DNA from: Flavisolibacter ginsengisoli DSM 18119
GTDB taxonomy: Bacteria; Bacteroidota; Bacteroidia; Chitinophagales; Chitinophagaceae
Direction: 5' to 3'
DNA: 64,000 nt
Assembly (NCBI RefSeq): GCF_900129295.1
Contig: NZ_FQUU01000017.1
Coordinates: 1-64,000, forward strand
Below, in pieces: positions 27,110 to 35,771 of this stretch. A program made the translations under genes and the position numbers. The first letter of the stretch is position 1. Every line of letters begins with the position of its first letter. The notes beneath the pieces are model-generated. The model ran no database searches and had not been told where the DNA came from. It saw only the letters and a program-made list of their open reading frames with translations.

Positions 27110-27924
27110 ACAACCAGTTGACAAGTTAACAGGTTGACAGGTTGACAAGGATCCACCTACGCTAAAGCTACGGTGGACGAGGGCGAGAAGAACCACAGCG
27201 GCAGAACGACACCGAAAGGCACCAGGAACACTAAGGGTTTCTGGTTTATGGTTTCTGGTTCTTTAGGTAGAATATACCCTATAGGTTGCAGTTAGTTTTA
27301 GCTAGAACAGAAAAGGTTTAAAAGGAAGACACTACACCTGGGGTCTACCCTCCTGGGTCTTGTGAGTTGGGCAGGGGGACCCCGGGATTGGCAGTTTCTT
27401 GTTTATGGTTTATTGTTTCTGGTTTTTTAGGTGGAAGAAACCCTATATGTTGCAGTTAGGTTTAAGAAAGTTCCTGGTTTATGGTTTTTGTTTCTGGTTT
27501 TTTTGGTGGAAGAGGCTTTATTTCGATGCAGTTTTTACTAAAAGAAACCATTCAAAGTAGTAACACAATCTGAATTTGCCTGTCCCGACGAATGGCGGGA
27601 TCATTGCGAGGAACGAAGCAATCTGTATTTTAGGATAGTTTATTGTTTATAGTTTTTGGTTTCTTGTTCGTTAGGTGGGAGAAGCTGTTTAATTGCAATC
27701 CTTTCTTAGGATATAGAATATTGAGAAGAAAGACGCTACACCTTGGAACCCTGGTGTGGTTGAATTACGCTTTAATAGAAAGACTTTGGTGTAATAGAAA
27801 ATGATGATGGCTGCCGTTGGCGGCTTTTTTTATTTGGCAAAGTGTAAGTGTCTTGTCCTCATTTCTGTGATCCTTGTTGCGCAAATAGCGCTAAGAGTAG
27901 CAGAGAAGATGAAGGTTGTTGATG
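27110..27924. repeat. Repeat-filled gap after wzi-like gene
   Basis: Holds a period-8 array (27113-27150), 'ggtttatggtttctggttctttagg' type repeats (27237-27266, 27398-27432, 27475-27510, 27640-27680), a second copy of the ggggtctaccc/gggggaccccgg hairpin (27330-27395), and a 'cattgcgaggaacgaagcaa' REP-like sequence (27602-27621). No gene, but an intrinsic terminator at 27810. Confidence 0.65.
27810..27831 (+). terminator. Orphan intrinsic terminator
   Basis: GCTGCC (27810-27815), loop GTT, GGCGGC (27819-27824) pair over six positions with one G-T wobble, followed directly by seven T. The nearest plus-strand gene ends 700 bases upstream, so it may serve a long 3' tail or an unseen small RNA. 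Confidence 0.55.
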
Positions 27925-28031
27925 AAATCCCCCTTTAAGACCTGTTTGATTTGCAGAGAGCCTGCTTTCCCCCTTTTGCAAAGGGGGACTTCGGTTTCTC
28001 CGCACATTTTGAGCTTGCCAGAGGGGGATAT
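27925..28031 (-). repeat. 103-bp element with inverted ends (copy E)
   Basis: AAATCCCCCT at 27925-27934 and AGGGGGATAT at 28022-28031; 107 bases with a slightly altered centre (ccccttttgcaaaggggg). Adjacent to the composite repeat, as copy C is. Confidence 0.75.
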
Positions 28032-28044
28032 TGTTAGGTGGGTA

Positions 28045-28600
28045 ATGTTGTTGCCTTCGGCCTTTGTTCGTTTTTTTTGTTTGCCCAAAAAAAAGAACCA
28101 AAAAAAAGGGCACCTTGCCGGTATAGCTCCGCTACCGCAAGGAAGCCAGCGCACAACAGTCAAAACTACTGGTTGCTTGATGCATTTTGAATACAGTCAT
28201 TCCTTGAGCATGTTTACTTCACTACAAGTAGTTACAGTCTGAAGTTCGAATACGTGCTATGCGGAGAGTTTGGAGGCGCTGAATTGCGGACGGTGTGCTT
28301 CGGCCTATGAGCGGCAGTGTAATCGAATACCCGCAATGAGGCGCTGGACGAGGCTAAAAGATCGAAGTGTTTTTGCGGTGCGTGAATTCGAAGCGGTTTA
28401 AATAGTGCAGACGGCATTCCGTTTACAGTTTTTACTTTTAAATTTTGACTTTTGACTTGCTCTCTCCGGGCTTCGGCCTACTATGGTTTCACTAATCGAA
28501 TTTCCGCAATGAGGCGCTGGACGAGGCTGAAGGGTCGAAGTGTTTTTTCATTTCGTTCGGGTAGAAGGATATTCATTAGTGGCTATTTGACTTGCTCACA
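28045..28600. repeat. Composite hairpin repeat (copy 2)
   Basis: Same order of modules as copy 1: 'ccttcggcctttgttcg', A-rich stretch, 'ccagcgcacaacagtcaaa', 'actactggttgcttg', then GGCGCTGAATTGCGGACGG, CGCAATGAGGCGCTGGACG, 'gacttttgacttgctctctc' and CGAATTTCCGCAATGAGGCGC. ATTGCGGA and TCCGCAAT form the stem. Confidence 0.65.
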
Positions 28601-29554
28601 GTTTTGACTGCAAAGTGTAAGCCTGGTTGTTGTCCTTGCTTGTCCCGACGAATGGCTGGATCATCCTGAGACACGAAGGATCTTTGGACTACACTTTAAG
28701 AGTCGTGTTTGTTCTGTAAGACCCTTGGAGCTAATCATTATTTGAGAGGCGCTACGTTTATTTATTAAGAAGGTCAAATTGGCTTTAAAGTTTTAACGGC
28801 CGCCTAAACATTCCCCACAGATCCTTCGTGCCTCAGGATGACAAGCTTGTGGGAGAAGGATAGCAGTCCGTATTATTTTCGACAACAGAGAAGAGAGAGA
28901 TAGCAGTCATACTATACAAAGATTTACGTAAACTTTTAAAATTAGGACTGACTGCCAATTATAAACAATGATTCTTAGTCATTGGCAGGCACGAAGGATC
29001 TTTGAACTGCATTAGATCGGCGTTATTATGTAGCGCTGGTGAGCAGTCAATAGGAGCGCTTCCATTATTTTTTATAAGTCTTAAAATTTTGATCAATTTT
29101 TTGTTGACTTGCTTTTGGGTCACGGTGAAGCATATGCGTTGAAATTGTTATCCATTTTTTAAGTAAAGTTATTTTCCTTTTAACCTTAAATTTTGTCCTG
29201 CCCGCATTTGGCTATTGCTAAAAAAATTAGTAAATTGGGAATAGTTCTTTGACATATTGGATAAATAAAAAATTAAAGTTGTATTTCGAATTAAGGAATT
29301 GTTTTCCAGGACTTTGTGTGATAATAAAATCGCTACTCATCAATGAGGTGGTAACATGGACTAATTATTTCAAGGAGTCAGGTATCAACCTTTTCTGAAC
29401 ATCTGAAACCTTGGTTTTATCAAAATTTTTGCTTGCGGGTAAAAAAGACTAAATTTATTGCACTGATAGAATTATCCCCCCTTTAAATACTCATCCTTAC
29501 GCTACGAAAATGATTGCTGATATTCATTAATTGGAAATCCTAAACAATATTGCT
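28601..29554. repeat. REP-like inverted copies and AT-rich gap
   Basis: 'catcctgagacacgaaggatct' (28661-28683) faces 'cacagatccttcgtgcctca' (28816-28835) in inverted order, with a further degenerate copy at 28979-29001. From 29040 the sequence is AT-rich, including gttctttgacatattgg (29244-29260), which resembles leader sequences found upstream of RNA genes in this phylum, though no RNA gene follows. No convincing gene before 29555. Confidence 0.5.
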
Positions 29555-29764
29555 ATGTCGGACGCTAACATTTTATTGCAGATGACCCTGGAAAGGACAA
29601 GGCTGATAGAGGAAAGGATCGTTCAATTCCTGGGACATGTACCAAGCTGGAAAGAAAGGAAAACTTTCCGCATTTTAAACAGGCTGGGTGAAAGCACCAT
29701 TTATTACGAAAAGCAACTGGTGGGTACCGTGTACTTCCAGCCAGTTGACGATCCTATTATATAA
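29555..29764 (+). CDS. Small hypothetical protein
   Basis: A 69-residue open frame from ATG 29555 (MSDANILLQMTLERTRLIEE). An upstream in-frame TTG at 29531 is less likely. The protein has a charged helical N-terminus, the segment FLGHVPSWKERKTFRILNRL and a short beta-rich end. I do not recognise the family. Codon use is normal and it stops just inside the end of the convergent epimerase gene, as real genes often do. Confidence 0.5.
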   Translation: MSDANILLQMTLERTRLIEERIVQFLGHVPSWKERKTFRILNRLGESTIYYEKQLVGTVYFQPVDDPII

Positions 29765-30875
29765 TCACCTTTTCGGTATCCTTTAAATAAGCGTCATCAA
29801 TCACCGCCCCCAGGCCGGGAACTTCAGGTGTGTCAATGACTCCCTTATCCAGGTATTGTATGCCCCCGATCACAGGGTCTTCGGTGTACATGAGGGGTGT
29901 GTCGAAATCGCAATGATAGATATGGTCATTGGCCAGGGCCAGGTGCGCTGCTGCGGTCATGCCCAACCGTGATTCCATGAACCCTCCTACCTGCATGTGT
30001 AGTCCTGCGGCTGCACCGAGTTGTGCTATCTTCAACCCCTTATAAAATCCGGATGATTTACCCAATTTAATATTGATCATGGTGCAGGCGCCTATGGCGA
30101 TCAGCCGTTCGGCATCGTGGTCGTCTCCACAGCTTTCATCGGCCATAATAGGAATAGGTGAGGCTGCGGATACGCGAGGCAGTTCCATGAAACGGTAGCG
30201 CGCAATGGGCTCTTCGCAGTGTTCTATATTATAGGGTGCCAGTGCCTGCAACACTTCAATGGCATTGTCGGCCGTGCTCCAGCCCTGGTTGGCATCAATG
30301 CGCAGGGGGTGGTCATTGCCAATGCCTTCGCGGATGGCCTTGATGCGGGCTACATCAATATCCTTTGCTTCTCCCAGCTTCACCTTGATGGCGGGAAAGC
30401 CTGCACTCTGGAAGCGCATGGCATCTTCCTTCATCTTCTGCGGATCGCCTATGCTCACAGTCATGTCTGTCTCCAGGATCCTGTCTTTCTTTCCTCCCAA
30501 AAACTGGTAGAGGGGCACCCCGGAGTGCTGGGCGGCAATATCATGTATAGCAATATCAAAGGCGCTTTTGATGCTGGTATTGCCATAGATGGTGCGGTCC
30601 ATGATCTCCATGCAGCCGGCAATATCCAGGGCATTCTTTCCCTTGAGCACCTTGGCAAAGTACTGGCCCACGATGAAGCAGGTGTCGATGCTTTCTCCAT
30701 TGATGGTCATGTAGGGACTGCATTCGCCATACCCGGCACAGCCGTCATGCGTGCGGATGATGACAACAACATTCTGTACGTCGTGGATGGGACCAAGGGA
30801 AATGACAAAGGGCTCTTTGAGGGGCAGGTATAATTTATAGATCTCTATTGATTCAATGGTAGTGCCGTGCTGCAT
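29757..30875 (-). CDS. Dipeptide epimerase (enolase superfamily, MR/MLE type)
   Basis: A 372-residue enolase-superfamily enzyme, probably epimerising L-Ala-D/L-Glu or a related dipeptide. Catalytic and metal residues are visible: IKVKLG (Lys164, Lys166), RIDANQG (Asp194), HCEEP (Glu221), MADES (Asp246) and NIKLGK (Lys270). The C-terminal CDFDTPLMYTEDPVIGG resembles the specificity loop of dipeptide epimerases. It would act in murein peptide salvage in the cytoplasm. Monocistronic on the minus strand, with period-8 repeats upstream. The exact dipeptide cannot be read. Confidence 0.87.
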   Translation of the reverse strand: MQHGTTIESIEIYKLYLPLKEPFVISLGPIHDVQNVVVIIRTHDGCAGYGECSPYMTINGESIDTCFIVGQYFAKVLKGKNALDIAGCMEIMDRTIYGNTSIKSAFDIAIHDIAAQHSGVPLYQFLGGKKDRILETDMTVSIGDPQKMKEDAMRFQSAGFPAIKVKLGEAKDIDVARIKAIREGIGNDHPLRIDANQGWSTADNAIEVLQALAPYNIEHCEEPIARYRFMELPRVSAASPIPIMADESCGDDHDAERLIAIGACTMINIKLGKSSGFYKGLKIAQLGAAAGLHMQVGGFMESRLGMTAAAHLALANDHIYHCDFDTPLMYTEDPVIGGIQYLDKGVIDTPEVPGLGAVIDDAYLKDTEKVII

Positions 30876-31160
30876 AGCGTGGGTTTAGTAAAGGGTAAAA
30901 ATAAGGAAACTGGGTTGAGTGGTTGAAAGGTTGAAAGGTTGAAAAGTTGAAAAGTTGAAAGGTTGAAATGTTGACAAGGAGGAAGAGAGTCGGGAGTCGG
31001 AAGTCTGGAGTCTATAGTCAGGATAGAAAGAGAACCGCAGAATATCGAACAAGGAATATTGAATGATGAAGAAGGGAGAAAGAGGTTGAAAAGTTAACAG
31101 GTTGCAAGGTAGACAAGGATCCACCTACGTTAGAGCATTCCAACAAAGTCGAGGTTTGAG
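30876..31160. repeat. Period-8 array and mixed repeats
   Basis: ggttgaaa/agttgaaa units (30914-30975), 'gagtcgggagtcggaagtc' (30988-31006), 'gaatatcgaacaaggaatat' (31031-31050) and another short period-8 array (31085-31120). No gene. Confidence 0.65.
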
Positions 31161-31166
31161 ATTACG

Positions 31167-31264
31167 TATACCTGATAGGGTATAATTTATACCAAATTAT
31201 TAATTTTATACCTAAAAGGGTATAAATGAATAATATTTAGTAAATTCATACCCGAAGGGGTATA
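31167..31264 (+). promoter_or_regulatory. Three palindromic operators of the hip operon
   Basis: Three 18-base palindromes: TATACCTGATAGGGTATA (31167-31184), TATACCTAAAAGGGTATA (31207-31224) and CATACCCGAAGGGGTATA (31247-31264). Starts are exactly 40 bases apart, placing them on about the same helix face. A further half site (tataccaa) lies at 31189. The last operator ends three bases before the hipB ATG, so a bound repressor would cover the translation start region. HipB-type regulators are known to bind such TATCC/GGATA-like palindromes cooperatively. Confidence 0.8.
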
Positions 31265-31267
31265 AAT

Positions 31268-31501
31268 ATGGAGCAAATGTTGACATTGAGGGATTTTCTC
31301 AAGCAAAAAAGAAAGAGTGCCAATCTAACGCAGCCTGAGCTAGCTTCTAAGGCTGGTGTAGGACTTAGATTTATTAGAGAATTAGAACAGGGTAAAACAT
31401 CGGTTCGCATGGATAAAGTGAACCAGGTGCTGCGGTTATTCGGGCACGAAATGGGACCTGTACCTATGGATCGTCAAAAACTGACAGATGAGAATAGCTA
31501 A
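31268..31501 (+). CDS. hipB: HipB-like helix-turn-helix antitoxin/repressor
   Basis: A 77-residue XRE-type DNA-binding protein with the HTH at about residues 20-43 (LTQPELASKAGVGLRFIREL). First gene of a hipB-hipS-hipT operon; its end overlaps hipS by 14 bases. By family it represses the operon through the three operators directly upstream and helps neutralise the kinase toxin. Confidence 0.9.
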   Translation: MEQMLTLRDFLKQKRKSANLTQPELASKAGVGLRFIRELEQGKTSVRMDKVNQVLRLFGHEMGPVPMDRQKLTDENS

Positions 31502-31817
31502 TGTTTTCATGTTCGATCATTTGGCTGGCTATCTTTCTGAAACAGATGAAGGATACCATTTTATCTATGATATCAATTACCTGCAAAATCCTAACGCAGA
31601 AGCTGTGAGTCTTACGCTTCCATTATCTCATGTTCCATTTACCAGTGAAAGCATGTTTTCCTTTTTTGATGGACTGATACCTGAAGGATGGCTTTTGGAA
31701 GTTGCCGAAAAAAACTGGAAACTTGATGAAAGGGATAGAATGGGTTTATTAATGGTTTGTTGTACGGATTGCATAGGAGCAGTAAGCATTGTTGGAGTCA
31801 AAACAGAGGAAGCCTGA
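31488..31817 (+). CDS. HipS-like protein (detached HipA N-terminal subdomain)
   Basis: A 109-residue protein matching the N-terminal subdomain of HipA (Couple_hipA): HLAGYLSETDEGYHFIYD, LTLPLSHVPFTSESMFSFF and FDGLIPEGWLLE. In one-piece HipA this is fused to the kinase; here it is separate, as HipS is in the HipBST system, where HipS is the antitoxin. It overlaps hipB by 14 bases and its TGA shares one base with the ATG of the kinase gene, implying coupled translation. I do not see a frameshift: both genes have good starts and stops. Confidence 0.85.
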   Translation: MRIANVFMFDHLAGYLSETDEGYHFIYDINYLQNPNAEAVSLTLPLSHVPFTSESMFSFFDGLIPEGWLLEVAEKNWKLDERDRMGLLMVCCTDCIGAVSIVGVKTEEA

Positions 31818-32773
31818 TGCGGTGCCTGTATTGCTATAATGAATTGGAAAATGGCCTGGTAGATTTTCATCCTGACTGCAGTAGAAAAATATTTGGAACC
31901 AGGGTGCCTCCCCGGCTTCCTTATGATGAAAAGCAAATGCTTGAACTTGGAAAGCAGGTAATTAAAAGTCATGTTGCCGTAACCGGCGTACAGCCAAAGC
32001 TTTCTCTGGACATAGAAAAGACCGGCAGGCATATTGGTAAAATGGAACCTAAACGTTTTACTATTGTAGGTCTTTGGGGTGGGTATATTTTAAAACCTCC
32101 TACCTCTGCTTATCCCCAGTTGCCACAATTAGAGGATCTTACCATGCACCTGGCTGCATTGTCAGGTATTGCCACCGTCCCGCATTCCCTGATCAGGATG
32201 CAAAGTGGAATCCTGGCATACATTACAAAGAGAATTGACAGGGTTAGGAGTGAAAAGATACACATGGAGGATATGTGCCAGTTAACAGAAAGACTGACGG
32301 AAAATAAATACAAGGGATCTTATGAACAGATAGCAAAGGCTATCATCAAATATTCAATAAATCCCGGGCTGGATATGATTGATTTTTTTGAGCAGGTGGT
32401 ATTCTCTTTTTTGACCGGTAATGCAGACATGCATCTTAAAAATTTTTCCCTTATCAAAAGACCAGGGATAGGATATATGTTATCACCGGCTTATGATATG
32501 ATCCCATCCAGCCTGGTGACGGAAGGTGATAATGAAGAATTGGCATTAAACTTAAATGGTAAAAAAAGAAAGTTGCAGAAAAAGGATTTCGATGCCTTTG
32601 TAATTGCGGTCAAACTTTTGGAGGAGAGGTCTGTTGAAAATATATATAATAAATTCAGGACCACCATACCGCGTTGGTTTGACTTTATACCAGTAAGTTT
32701 TATAGATAAGGATTTGCAGGGTCAATATATATCATTAATAAAAGAAAGGGCTGATGTATTAGGGTTAATGTAA
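31817..32773 (+). CDS. HipT/HipA-like serine/threonine kinase toxin
   Basis: A 318-residue kinase starting at the ATG that overlaps the hipS stop. N-terminal zinc-ribbon-like residues Cys3, Cys6, His18 and Cys21 (CLYCYNEL...FHPDC), then the Gly-rich loop AVTGVQPKLSL (54-64), catalytic GNADMHLKN (Asp204, Asn209) and metal-binding YDMIP (Asp227). E. coli HipT autophosphorylates two serines in an SIS motif next to GVQ; here the matching residues are Ala54 and Thr56, so autoregulation may differ. Family members phosphorylate aminoacyl-tRNA synthetases; the target here is unknown. Confidence 0.88.
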   Translation: MRCLYCYNELENGLVDFHPDCSRKIFGTRVPPRLPYDEKQMLELGKQVIKSHVAVTGVQPKLSLDIEKTGRHIGKMEPKRFTIVGLWGGYILKPPTSAYPQLPQLEDLTMHLAALSGIATVPHSLIRMQSGILAYITKRIDRVRSEKIHMEDMCQLTERLTENKYKGSYEQIAKAIIKYSINPGLDMIDFFEQVVFSFLTGNADMHLKNFSLIKRPGIGYMLSPAYDMIPSSLVTEGDNEELALNLNGKKRKLQKKDFDAFVIAVKLLEERSVENIYNKFRTTIPRWFDFIPVSFIDKDLQGQYISLIKERADVLGLM

Positions 32774-32956
32774 TTGCACACCAAATTTGAAGAATGCTTT
32801 TAATGAAAGTTGATTTTAAAGGGATTCTATTCATTACATTACAAGCGATTTTACTGCCCGTGGTAATGGACCTAATGGAAACGAGTTTAACTGATTCAGA
32901 TGGCAAGTAGCTGTTCACTGCAATTTCTCCTTAATATTACAGCACAATCAAAAGGT

Positions 32957-33637
32957 TTGAAGAAAAGGATCATTGTTATAGGACTGGCCATATTTGTATG
33001 CCAGGCTGCTTTTGCACAGGTGCGGTTTAGTATTGCTACTGATATTTCGCTGTTGCGCAATTTTAGTCCGCATCAAAAGTTCTGGGCTTTTGGGCAGGGG
33101 GTGGAGTCTGACTTTCATTTCTCTAAAAAGAACTCCGGCTATGCCTGGCTCAATTATCATACACAGGGCGCTTTTACCAACCGCTTTACTGCTACCGCCG
33201 ATTCTTCCTTTACTGTGCCGCAAAAGCTGTCGTATGATGTGAAAGGCAAATGGCGTTTTCGCCAGGTGTCGCTGGGACTGAAGCATTATTTTAAGGGCGG
33301 CTATGATGTGGAGAACGATTGGAATATTTATGGCGCCATTGGCTTTGGATTGATGTTCACCAGGGTGGTGAATGAATTGCTGACACCTGTTGATACTTCA
33401 TTATATACTTTGTCGCCTGCTCCTGCTATTGGTACGGATGATTTTAAAAGACTGACGCTTGATCTTGGCATGGGTGCGGAGTATCCACTGGCTGCCGGTA
33501 TTTTTTTATATGGTGATGTGAGGACCACATTGCCTGCTTCTGATTATCCTTCGCCGTTATTGCATGATACGCGGCGGGTGCCGTTGCCCCTGAGCGCGAA
33601 TGCGGGAATAAGGATATTATTCTCCTTTGGAGAATAG
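32957..33637 (+). CDS. Outer membrane beta-barrel protein
   Basis: About 226 residues. Signal peptide KKRIIVIGLAIFVCQAAFA-Q is followed by amphipathic strands (VRFSIATDISLL, SLGLKHYFKGGY, WNIYGAIGFGLMF) ending SANAGIRILFSF, typical of an 8-stranded outer membrane barrel. TTG at 32957 gives a compact signal peptide; the ATG at 32900 would add 19 unlikely residues. Function not recognised. Not obviously part of the hip operon (183-base gap). Confidence 0.7.
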   Translation: MKKRIIVIGLAIFVCQAAFAQVRFSIATDISLLRNFSPHQKFWAFGQGVESDFHFSKKNSGYAWLNYHTQGAFTNRFTATADSSFTVPQKLSYDVKGKWRFRQVSLGLKHYFKGGYDVENDWNIYGAIGFGLMFTRVVNELLTPVDTSLYTLSPAPAIGTDDFKRLTLDLGMGAEYPLAAGIFLYGDVRTTLPASDYPSPLLHDTRRVPLPLSANAGIRILFSFGE

Positions 33638-34084
33638 GTTTCTTGTTTTTGGTTTTTTGTTTCTGGTTTGTTTAGGTCGAACATGCATGTCGTATTGCAA
33701 GCAGGATTAAAGCCAGGGATGTGAATGAGATTACTCGTTGGCGGGGACGCCAACAAGAGCAATTGAGAATAGGTTTCTTGTTTTTGGTTTTTTGTTTCTG
33801 GTTTGTTAGATGAACATGTATGTGTTATAACAAGCAGGAGGAGTGAGTTGTTTTATTTATTAAGATAGACTTCATTTTTCGGGGATGATGGCAGAGGTGT
33901 ATAATGTCTTGCATTTATCTCTGCGACCCTTTGCGAAAATCTTCGCGTTCTCTGCGAAACTAATTACACAAGGAGAAATATAGATCTGCTATTTTGATTA
34001 GCTCTACCCTGTCAACATTTCAACTTGTTAACTTATCAACCCTTCCTTCGTGTTCCTTTGAGCCTTAGTGTCTTTGTGGCCTCT
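33638..34084. repeat. Duplicated repeat gap
   Basis: 'aataggtttcttgtttttgg' with the following 'ttttttgtttctggtttgttag' occurs twice (33632-33675, 33767-33808), separated by a GTTGGCG-GGGA-CGCCAAC hairpin (33737-33754). Then 'ctctgcgaccctttgcgaaa' (33921-33940), a period-8 array in the opposite orientation (34012-34042) and a 'ccttagtgtctttgtggcc' repeat (34062-34080). No gene. Confidence 0.6.
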
Positions 34085-35698
34085 CTACTCCCGACTCAAC
34101 TCTCTTGCCCTGGCAATCCATTCTTTGCTTTCCATTTCTTCATCGCCGCTGGAATAGATGGCGGCCTGGCAGGCTGTGAGCAATGATTGGGCATCTCTTC
34201 TTTTTTCGGGTGTAATTGAAGCATGTTCCTGGCCAAGGAAACTAGATAGGATCTTTTGCAACTCAATAAGCTTTTCTTTTCCTGTGAGACTCGCTGTTTC
34301 GAGTTGATCTAGTTGTTGCCGGAAAATGATGGCTGGAGATGGCTGGACATTCTGTTTCTTTTGCCTGGCAGCTTTGTAGCGATACCATACGAAGGCTGAA
34401 CTGGCAAGGAAGAGTAATACAATGGGTAACCATATATACGGAGAGGAAGTGCGTTTGCGTAGCTGGCTCACATAAGAGCGAATGGTCCGGGGTGTTACCT
34501 GGAGGTTCAATGTATCTGTGTGTACCTCAACAAAGCTTTCCTTTTGTGGGTTGAAAAATGAAAAGCTCACCGGCGGCAGCGCATAGTTGCCGGCAGAATC
34601 GACGGCAAAGCCAAATTCATACTGGCGCATTCCCTCTATCGGGATCTTTTCCTTTGCCAGCTTCTCTGTAATGACCGGCTCAAAGGGTTCGATGCCAGCA
34701 GGCCAATGTACTACCGGCTGGCCAAACTGGATGAAATTGCCATTACCCCTGATGGTGATCAGCAGCTTTCCCTGGGCATGCTGCTGCAACTGCGGATGAT
34801 CTAACCGGGCTTCAATGGTGAAATTTCCTACACCACCAGTGAAGCCCTCTGGCCTGGTGGCAGGCAGGGGTTTCACGTTGATGGTTATGGGTTCCGTGAT
34901 CAGCTCCTTGTCAACTGTTGTACGGCCACCGGTGAGGCTGTCAACAAATTCCACTTCATTATCAACATAAAGTTGATCTATGGTCAGCTTTCCAGCCTGC
35001 ACAGGATAGAGCTGCACTTTGCGCAGGATGGATGTATTAAAGACGTTACCGTTTATTTTTTCCACGCCCATATGCGCCTGGTTGATGTCCAGTACATCTA
35101 CTACGCTGAAGCCATAAAAAGAAGGTGACTTTTCAGCCTCAGATGTAGACTGTAAGCGTGAGTAAAGCGTGAAGCTGGCCACCACGGGCTCACCTTCGTA
35201 GCAATTGCGCTTGTCGACTGTTGTTTTAATAAACAAGTTCTGGTCCACCAGTTGCTGGCGGTCCACTGTTTTGGAAGGGGCATACAGGTTGACATCGGTA
35301 TAGCTGGAAGAAGTGCTGAAGCTTGCCTTGGGTGGGGGCACAGCCGTAACTCCTCCATTAGAGCTTACCACCTGCCCGCCACCCTTATACATAACCGTTA
35401 TAGCGCCTATCCTCAGTACACCCACTGTTTTGGGCTGGAGGGTATAGGTGATGTTCTCTATGGGTTGCATTTTTCCATCTATCATGGCATCGCCCCGGTA
35501 CACATTGGGCCCGCTGATGACCTGGCAGCTATCAAAGGAAGGTTGCGATGCTTCCAGTAATTCCGATGGATTGGTAACGACATACTGCACCTGGAAGGCC
35601 GAGCCTACGATCACAGGCTGACCAGGCACGATCAACTGCACCCTTTGTGCAAAACAGCAAAAGGGCAGCAGCAATAAAATGATCATCGTACATTTCAT
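34085..35698 (-). CDS. BatD family protein
   Basis: A 537-residue protein with a signal peptide (MKCTMIILLLLPFCCFA-Q), a large periplasmic BatD-type beta region and one transmembrane helix near residues 430-450 (YIWLPIVLLFLASSAFVWY), then a cytoplasmic tail. BatD proteins act with VWA-domain and MoxR partners in Bacteroidota (aerotolerance-type operons), but no such partners are next to it here. I start at the ATG at 35696-35698: the frame remains open upstream, but the signal peptide fits this start and the extra part would overlap the SDR gene. Confidence 0.85.
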   Translation of the reverse strand: MKCTMIILLLLPFCCFAQRVQLIVPGQPVIVGSAFQVQYVVTNPSELLEASQPSFDSCQVISGPNVYRGDAMIDGKMQPIENITYTLQPKTVGVLRIGAITVMYKGGGQVVSSNGGVTAVPPPKASFSTSSSYTDVNLYAPSKTVDRQQLVDQNLFIKTTVDKRNCYEGEPVVASFTLYSRLQSTSEAEKSPSFYGFSVVDVLDINQAHMGVEKINGNVFNTSILRKVQLYPVQAGKLTIDQLYVDNEVEFVDSLTGGRTTVDKELITEPITINVKPLPATRPEGFTGGVGNFTIEARLDHPQLQQHAQGKLLITIRGNGNFIQFGQPVVHWPAGIEPFEPVITEKLAKEKIPIEGMRQYEFGFAVDSAGNYALPPVSFSFFNPQKESFVEVHTDTLNLQVTPRTIRSYVSQLRKRTSSPYIWLPIVLLFLASSAFVWYRYKAARQKKQNVQPSPAIIFRQQLDQLETASLTGKEKLIELQKILSSFLGQEHASITPEKRRDAQSLLTACQAAIYSSGDEEMESKEWIARARELSRE

Positions 35699-35771
35699 GG
35701 CCTTGAATATAAAGAATGCTCGTTGAGGCTTTTCATGGAAGGGTGGAATGGACTTACAGTTTTGTAAATGG

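Noticed and set aside
29244-29260. rRNA or CRISPR leader (gttctttgacatattgg)
   Set aside because: The string resembles leaders used in this phylum, but no rRNA, tRNA or repeat array follows within the next kilobase.
30219-30833. 204-residue open frame on the plus strand under the epimerase gene
   Set aside because: Opposite-strand shadow of a gene with all enolase-superfamily catalytic residues; no features of its own.
30914-30975. CRISPR-like array
   Set aside because: Units are only 8 bases with no unique spacers and no cas genes anywhere in the window; the same holds for all period-7 and period-8 arrays.
31488-32773. HipA broken into two by a frameshift
   Set aside because: The TGA/ATG overlap, the separate zinc-ribbon start of the kinase and the known HipBST arrangement point to two true genes.
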